Under the pieces are notes generated by a model, which was given only the letters and a program-made list of their open reading frames with translations, had not been told where the DNA came from and made no database searches. A stretch of DNA of 8,921 nt. Source: CAZMGD01 sp964565705. Lineage in GTDB: Bacteria > Actinomycetota > Acidimicrobiia > Acidimicrobiales > Ilumatobacteraceae. The position numbers and the translations under genes are program-made. The DNA is taken from positions 1 to 8,921 of the forward strand of contig CAZMGD010000141.1 in the NCBI GenBank assembly GCA_964565705.1, written 5' to 3'. Numbering within the stretch: the first letter of the stretch is position 1; each line of letters opens with the position of its first letter. Below, piece after piece: positions 5,421-8,921 of this stretch.

Positions 5421-6899
5421 TCAGGCGTTGGACAAGCCCTGGTTCATCTTGCGGATCTGCGCCTGGACCTGCGCGTCCTCCACGTCGAACATGGCGTAGC
5501 TGATCCCCGCCGATTGCAGCGGGCGGTTCGGGTACTTCTGGTAGCTCGGCAGAACGCTCATCAGCCGCGCCGCCATCTGCGGTGCCTGCCACGTCTTCTC
5601 TGCCCAGCTCGTCATGAAGATGTCGTAGCGCTCCTGCGGGTCCTGCCACAGGTCGAACAGCTCGGGCACGATCGCCGTGTGCGACGCGGCGCCCCGCCAC
5701 TGGTCACGGATGTTCCAGATGGCCTTCCACTTGCCGACCCGCACCGCGCCCGGGATCATCTCCGTCTCGGTCATGTACAACCAGTGATCCCGCGTCGACG
5801 GGCCCTCGCCCTTGAGCAGTGCGGTCTGGTCGTAGCTGTCGAAGATCGTCGGCTCGCCCTCACGATCCTCGGTCGGCAACTCGAGACCAGCCAACGAGGC
5901 GAACGTCGCCATCAGATCGAGCGAGCCGACGATGTCCGAGTTCCGTCGCCCACCCTCGATCGTGCCCGGCCACCAGGCGATCGCCGGCACCCGGCTGCCG
6001 CCCTCGTAGTCGGTGCCCTTGGTGCCTCGGAACGGGGTGTAGCCACAGTCCGGATACACGTCCTGCCACGCTCCGTTGTCGGTCGTCCACAGGATCAACG
6101 TGTTCTCGGCGATGCCCAGCTCACGGACCTTGTCGACGACCACGCCCACCCAGTGATCGAGCTCGACGACCGAATCGGCGAACTTCGACTTGGCCATCGA
6201 CTTCCCGACGAAGTCGGGGTGCGGGAGGTTCGGCTGATGCAGCTTCGCGGTGTTCAGGTACAAGAAGAACGGGTTGTCACCGTTGGCGTGGGCGTCGAGG
6301 TAGTCGGTGGCGTGCTTCGTCGACGTCTCGTCGATGAACGGGATCTTCGCCGAGTCGAGCTTCTCGACCTCGTGCCACTGCTCACCGGCCTTGCCTTCGA
6401 CGGCGCCGATCACGTTGCCCCACATCTTCATCGTCTCCGGCTCGTCGAACGGGAAGTCGGGGTTGAACGCCGGGTCCGTGTAGGTGTACGCGTTCAGGTG
6501 GTACAGCGTGGTGTTGTACATCTCGTCGAACCCGTGCTCGGTCGGCATCGAGTAGTCCGACTCGCCGAGGTGCCACTTGCCGATGTGGCACGTGTCGTAG
6601 CCGGCCTGCTTCAGCACGCTCGCCAACGTCCACTCGCCGGCAGGCAGGCCGCCACCCTCACCGGGGAACGCGACCGTCGTCATCCCACTGCGGATCGGCA
6701 TACGACCCGTCAACGCCGCAGCACGACCCGGCGTGCAACTCGGCTGCCCGTAGAACGACAGGAACTGCAGACCCTCCGCAGCGAGACGATCGAGGTTCGG
6801 CGTCGGGGCGCCACGGTTCTCACCGCCCCCGTAACACCCGAGATCGCCCCACCCCACGTCGTCGGACATGAACAGGATGATGTTCGGCTTGTCAGACAT
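5421..6899 (-). CDS. Type I sulfatase (arylsulfatase family)
   Basis: A complete 492-residue sulfatase that hydrolyses sulfate esters. Active-site residues are visible in order: metal-binding D13-D14 (MSDDVGWGD), C55 in CTPGR (the CxPxR motif whose cysteine becomes formylglycine) with R59, K108 and H110 in IGKWHLG, H221, D274-N275 in TTDNG, and K294 in GTKGTDYEGG. The Cys-type motif means it needs an FGE or anaerobic maturase. No signal peptide or membrane segment is seen, so it is likely cytoplasmic or exported by an unrecognised route. The ATG at 6897-6899 has GAGG 6 nt upstream. It follows the HAD gene by 153 bp and precedes the FGE gene by 6 nt. Substrate cannot be told from sequence. Confidence 0.95.
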   Translation of the reverse strand: MSDKPNIILFMSDDVGWGDLGCYGGGENRGAPTPNLDRLAAEGLQFLSFYGQPSCTPGRAAALTGRMPIRSGMTTVAFPGEGGGLPAGEWTLASVLKQAGYDTCHIGKWHLGESDYSMPTEHGFDEMYNTTLYHLNAYTYTDPAFNPDFPFDEPETMKMWGNVIGAVEGKAGEQWHEVEKLDSAKIPFIDETSTKHATDYLDAHANGDNPFFLYLNTAKLHQPNLPHPDFVGKSMAKSKFADSVVELDHWVGVVVDKVRELGIAENTLILWTTDNGAWQDVYPDCGYTPFRGTKGTDYEGGSRVPAIAWWPGTIEGGRRNSDIVGSLDLMATFASLAGLELPTEDREGEPTIFDSYDQTALLKGEGPSTRDHWLYMTETEMIPGAVRVGKWKAIWNIRDQWRGAASHTAIVPELFDLWQDPQERYDIFMTSWAEKTWQAPQMAARLMSVLPSYQKYPNRPLQSAGISYAMFDVEDAQVQAQIRKMNQGLSNA

Positions 6900-7039
6900 G
6901 TCGTTCCTCGCTCCTCGTGCTCACCGGCGCGCGTGTGCAGCGCTTCGACCGATCGACGGTACCCCGATCCCGATGTCCGAATCCTGCACGACTGGCCAGG
7001 AGCCGCTCCGTCGCTTCACGGATCACGGCACGACCGATG

Positions 7040-7063
7040 CGAGACGTCTCGTTCAGACGTCTG
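7040..7063. repeat. Twin AGACGTCT palindromes at the HAD stop codon
   Basis: A perfect 12-bp palindrome CGAGACGTCTCG (7040-7051) is followed by a perfect 10-bp palindrome CAGACGTCTG (7054-7063). Both share the core AGACGTCT, so the two copies can also pair with each other as an 8-bp stem with a 5-nt loop (7042-7062). The element overlaps the TGA of the HAD gene (7053-7055), at the head of the 153-bp spacer before the sulfatase. It could be an intercistronic hairpin, a terminator without a U-tract, or a double operator. Confidence 0.6.
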
Positions 7064-7997
7064 GGTAGACGCGAGTCCAGTCGTTGCGCATCGAGACGAC
7101 GGTCCAGCCGCGTTCGGCGGCTCGGGCGAGTGCGTCTTCGGCACCCTGGTCGTACGCGGCGCCTTCGCGGTCGGCGTCGTCGTGGCGCAGCAGGACACGC
7201 AGGCCGTCGCGGTGCGCGCTGCGGGCGAAGTGGAGCATCTCGATGTCGCCGTTCGAGTTGCCGACGGCGACGAGCGGTCGGCGGCCGAGCCGGCTCCAGA
7301 TGCGGACGGGCTTGGCGGGTCCGTCGTCGAAGAACTCGATCTGGGACTTGTACAGCAGGCCGGCGACGTCGGCGTCGGCATCCAGTTCGAGGCCGAGCGC
7401 GCTGCCGATGATTCGCTCGGGAGGGAGGCCGTAGAGGCCCTCGGCGAACGGGCGCATGAAGTCACGGTCGCCGCCCGACGCGATGTAGGTGGTGAACCCG
7501 TTGGCTTCGAGGTAGCGGAGCAGCTCGACCATCGGCGCGAACCCGCACGACAGGTACGGCCGTTGCAGCACCGGGTGCTGCGCAGTGGCGAACCAGCCGC
7601 GCACCTCGGCCGCGAACGCTTCGACATCCATCCCCTCGAACGCCTTCGAGACCGCCCCCATCAGCAGTCCGAGGTCGCTGTCGTCGCCGTGGTAGTGCTT
7701 CACCATCGCCGCGCCGAGCCACCGGTAGTCCTTGGTCAGCGCCGCCTGGTACGGCTGGCGGTCGGCGAGGCTCGGATCGGCGGTTGCCTGCTCGGCCATG
7801 CGGAACAGGGTGAAGTCGAGCTGGATCGGGATCGGCTTCTCGGTCCACAACGTGCCGTCGTTGTCGAACACCGCGATGCGTTCGGCCTCGGGGACGAACT
7901 CGTCGGACCCAACGGTGCTCACGGCGTCGACGAAGTCGATGATCGTGCGTCGGGTCGGCGTCTCGGCCCATGACGCGAGTAGTGCCTCGGCAGCCAT
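7053..7997 (-). CDS. HAD-superfamily phosphatase (phosphoserine phosphatase-like)
   Basis: A complete 314-residue haloacid dehalogenase-type hydrolase. Motif I is FDNDGTLW, with nucleophile D45, acid/base D47 and T49. Motif II is IASGGDRDFM, with S174. The motif III lysine is probably K229 in GPAKP. Motif IV is VGNSNGDIEM, with N247 and D251 as metal ligands. The long insert after motif I resembles a C1-type cap as in phosphoserine phosphatase-like proteins. AAGGAG sits 5 nt before the ATG (7995-7997). It lies 49 bp downstream of the arylsulfatase and 153 bp upstream of the second sulfatase on the same strand, so it is likely part of the sulfatase operon. Its substrate is unknown; a phosphorylated metabolite of a desulfated compound is only a guess. 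Confidence 0.9.
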   Translation of the reverse strand: MAAEALLASWAETPTRRTIIDFVDAVSTVGSDEFVPEAERIAVFDNDGTLWTEKPIPIQLDFTLFRMAEQATADPSLADRQPYQAALTKDYRWLGAAMVKHYHGDDSDLGLLMGAVSKAFEGMDVEAFAAEVRGWFATAQHPVLQRPYLSCGFAPMVELLRYLEANGFTTYIASGGDRDFMRPFAEGLYGLPPERIIGSALGLELDADADVAGLLYKSQIEFFDDGPAKPVRIWSRLGRRPLVAVGNSNGDIEMLHFARSAHRDGLRVLLRHDDADREGAAYDQGAEDALARAAERGWTVVSMRNDWTRVYPDV

Positions 7998-8046
7998 TCG
8001 GACTCCTTCGGGTCAGGGCTTTCTGTGGAGCGGGGTCACAGGGGCG

Positions 8047-8921
8047 CTACTGCTTGAGCATCGCGACGTGCAGCTTGTGCTCGGGGCTGATGAGGTGGTC
8101 GTGGTCGTCGTCGCCGAGGTCGATCTGCACCCACTTGATGGTGCCGCTGAACGCGCTGCTCGCCGCGTCGTACTCGGGTGACACGGCCGAGGCAGTGTCG
8201 ACGCCGATGTCGGTGGTCTCGTCGAAGGAGAACTGGAACGGCAGCGTCCGCTCGACACGGCCTGAACCGAGCTCGGTGTCGCCCGAGAACAACGTCACGG
8301 TGCCGCCCTTGCCGAGCCCCCCGCCGTCGTAGGCGAAGTGCACCCGGATCTCCTGCTCACCGGCTGGCAGCGGGGTGGTCGCCGAGACGGTGTAGGTCTC
8401 CAGCGCGAGCAGGTTGTAGCAGTACTCGAGGATCCCGTCGACGGCGAACACGGCCCACCCGCCGTACGCGCCACCCTGGGCGATGATCACCCCGTGAGCG
8501 CCGTCGGCGACGTCGATCTGGGCCGTGATCGTGTGCGAGCGGTTCTTCACCGTCACGACGGAGTTCTCGCTCATCCGCTTCATCCCGGCATAGAACCGCT
8601 GGGTGGTGCCCTCGATGAGCGTCGGGCGGCCGACGAGATCCGGGTTGAAGCGCTCCGCCGAACGGACGTCGAGCGGCAGCACGTTGAACCGCGCCGCCTG
8701 GATCAACCACAGACGTTGCAGCTCGGCGAGCTTCTCGGGTTCGGCGGCGGCGAGGTCGTTGGACTGGGTCCAGTCCTCCTCCACGTTGTACAGCTCCCAG
8801 ACGTCGTCGTCGGGGCCGTGGGTGGAGCCGAGCCACGGGTCCTTGTGCTTGGCGACCGCGGTCCAACCGAGGTGGTAGATCGCCCGGTTGCCGAACATCT
8901 CGAAGTACTGCGTCTCGTGCT
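8047..8921 (-). CDS. Arylsulfatase, C-terminal part (runs off the window)
   Basis: The last 291 codons of a large arylsulfatase; the catalytic N-terminal domain with the CxPxR motif lies beyond the right edge. The opening residues HETQYFEMFGNRAIYHLGW, then WELYNVEEDWTQSNDLAA and ELQRLWLIQAARFNVLPLD, are typical of the C-terminal region of long bacterial arylsulfatases. A beta-rich terminal domain follows (AQIDVADGAHGVIIAQGG, FAYDGGGLGKGGTVTLF, FSFDETTDIGVD). The ATG at 8896-8898 is internal, because the frame and the homology both continue upstream of it. The stop is TAG (8047-8049), 49 bp before the HAD gene on the same strand. The substrate is unknown. It too would need formylglycine maturation. 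Confidence 0.88.
   Translation of the reverse strand, partial: HETQYFEMFGNRAIYHLGWTAVAKHKDPWLGSTHGPDDDVWELYNVEEDWTQSNDLAAAEPEKLAELQRLWLIQAARFNVLPLDVRSAERFNPDLVGRPTLIEGTTQRFYAGMKRMSENSVVTVKNRSHTITAQIDVADGAHGVIIAQGGAYGGWAVFAVDGILEYCYNLLALETYTVSATTPLPAGEQEIRVHFAYDGGGLGKGGTVTLFSGDTELGSGRVERTLPFQFSFDETTDIGVDTASAVSPEYDAASSAFSGTIKWVQIDLGDDDHDHLISPEHKLHVAMLKQ

Noticed and set aside
4908..7973. A 1021-codon open frame on the plus strand opposite the FGE, sulfatase and HAD genes
   Set aside because: It runs antisense across three recognisable genes and has no domain of its own; it is an effect of G+C-rich codon positions.
1..8921. CRISPR array, tRNA or rRNA genes, phage genes
   Set aside because: I saw no regularly spaced repeats, no tRNA-like cloverleaf and no rRNA sequence or phage protein on either strand.

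Overview
The window is high-G+C bacterial DNA. Its gene families, GC-rich third codon positions and G-rich ribosome binding sites fit an actinobacterium, perhaps of the Acidimicrobiia/Ilumatobacter type. That placement is inference; no rRNA or phylogenetic marker is present. Almost all genes lie on the minus strand. The exceptions are a broken metallo-beta-lactamase-fold gene and an AraC-type regulator.

Left part (1-2580, all minus strand): the first 30 codons of a type I restriction-modification methyltransferase (hsdM), cut by the window edge; a complete SulP anion transporter with a C-terminal STAS domain; and a complete Hsp20 small heat-shock protein. Candidate terminator hairpins follow sulP and hsp20. 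Upstream of hsp20 is a GGGAC-N4-GCCCC motif that resembles the DosR/DevR (OsdR) dormancy box. A run of 100 N follows, flanked on both sides by the same 55 bp. This looks like two assembly contigs with overlapping ends that were scaffolded rather than merged.

Middle (2757-5414): a stretch of damaged genes. A TetR regulator (minus) and an ODP-like MBL-fold gene (plus) lie head to head. Both have lost their 5' ends at one point (about 3223), and each has a further frame-breaking internal deletion. The MBL gene also lacks one base and runs without a stop into a seemingly intact AraC-family regulator. Convergent with the AraC gene is a formylglycine-generating enzyme (FGE) gene. It keeps its start and both catalytic cysteines but has lost a large core segment and one further base. 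Either this is real pseudogenisation or the consensus is faulty here.

Right part (5421-8921, minus strand, transcribed right to left): the C-terminal part of a large arylsulfatase, a HAD-superfamily phosphatase, a complete CxPxR sulfatase, and then, 6 nt after its stop, the FGE gene. This is a sulfate-ester hydrolysis operon: the FGE would convert the sulfatase active-site cysteine to formylglycine. A pair of AGACGTCT palindromes sits at the stop of the HAD gene. The working story is a sulfatase/maturase operon next to regulators, with a stress protein and an anion transporter on the other side of the gap. Whether the maturase is really broken is the main open question.
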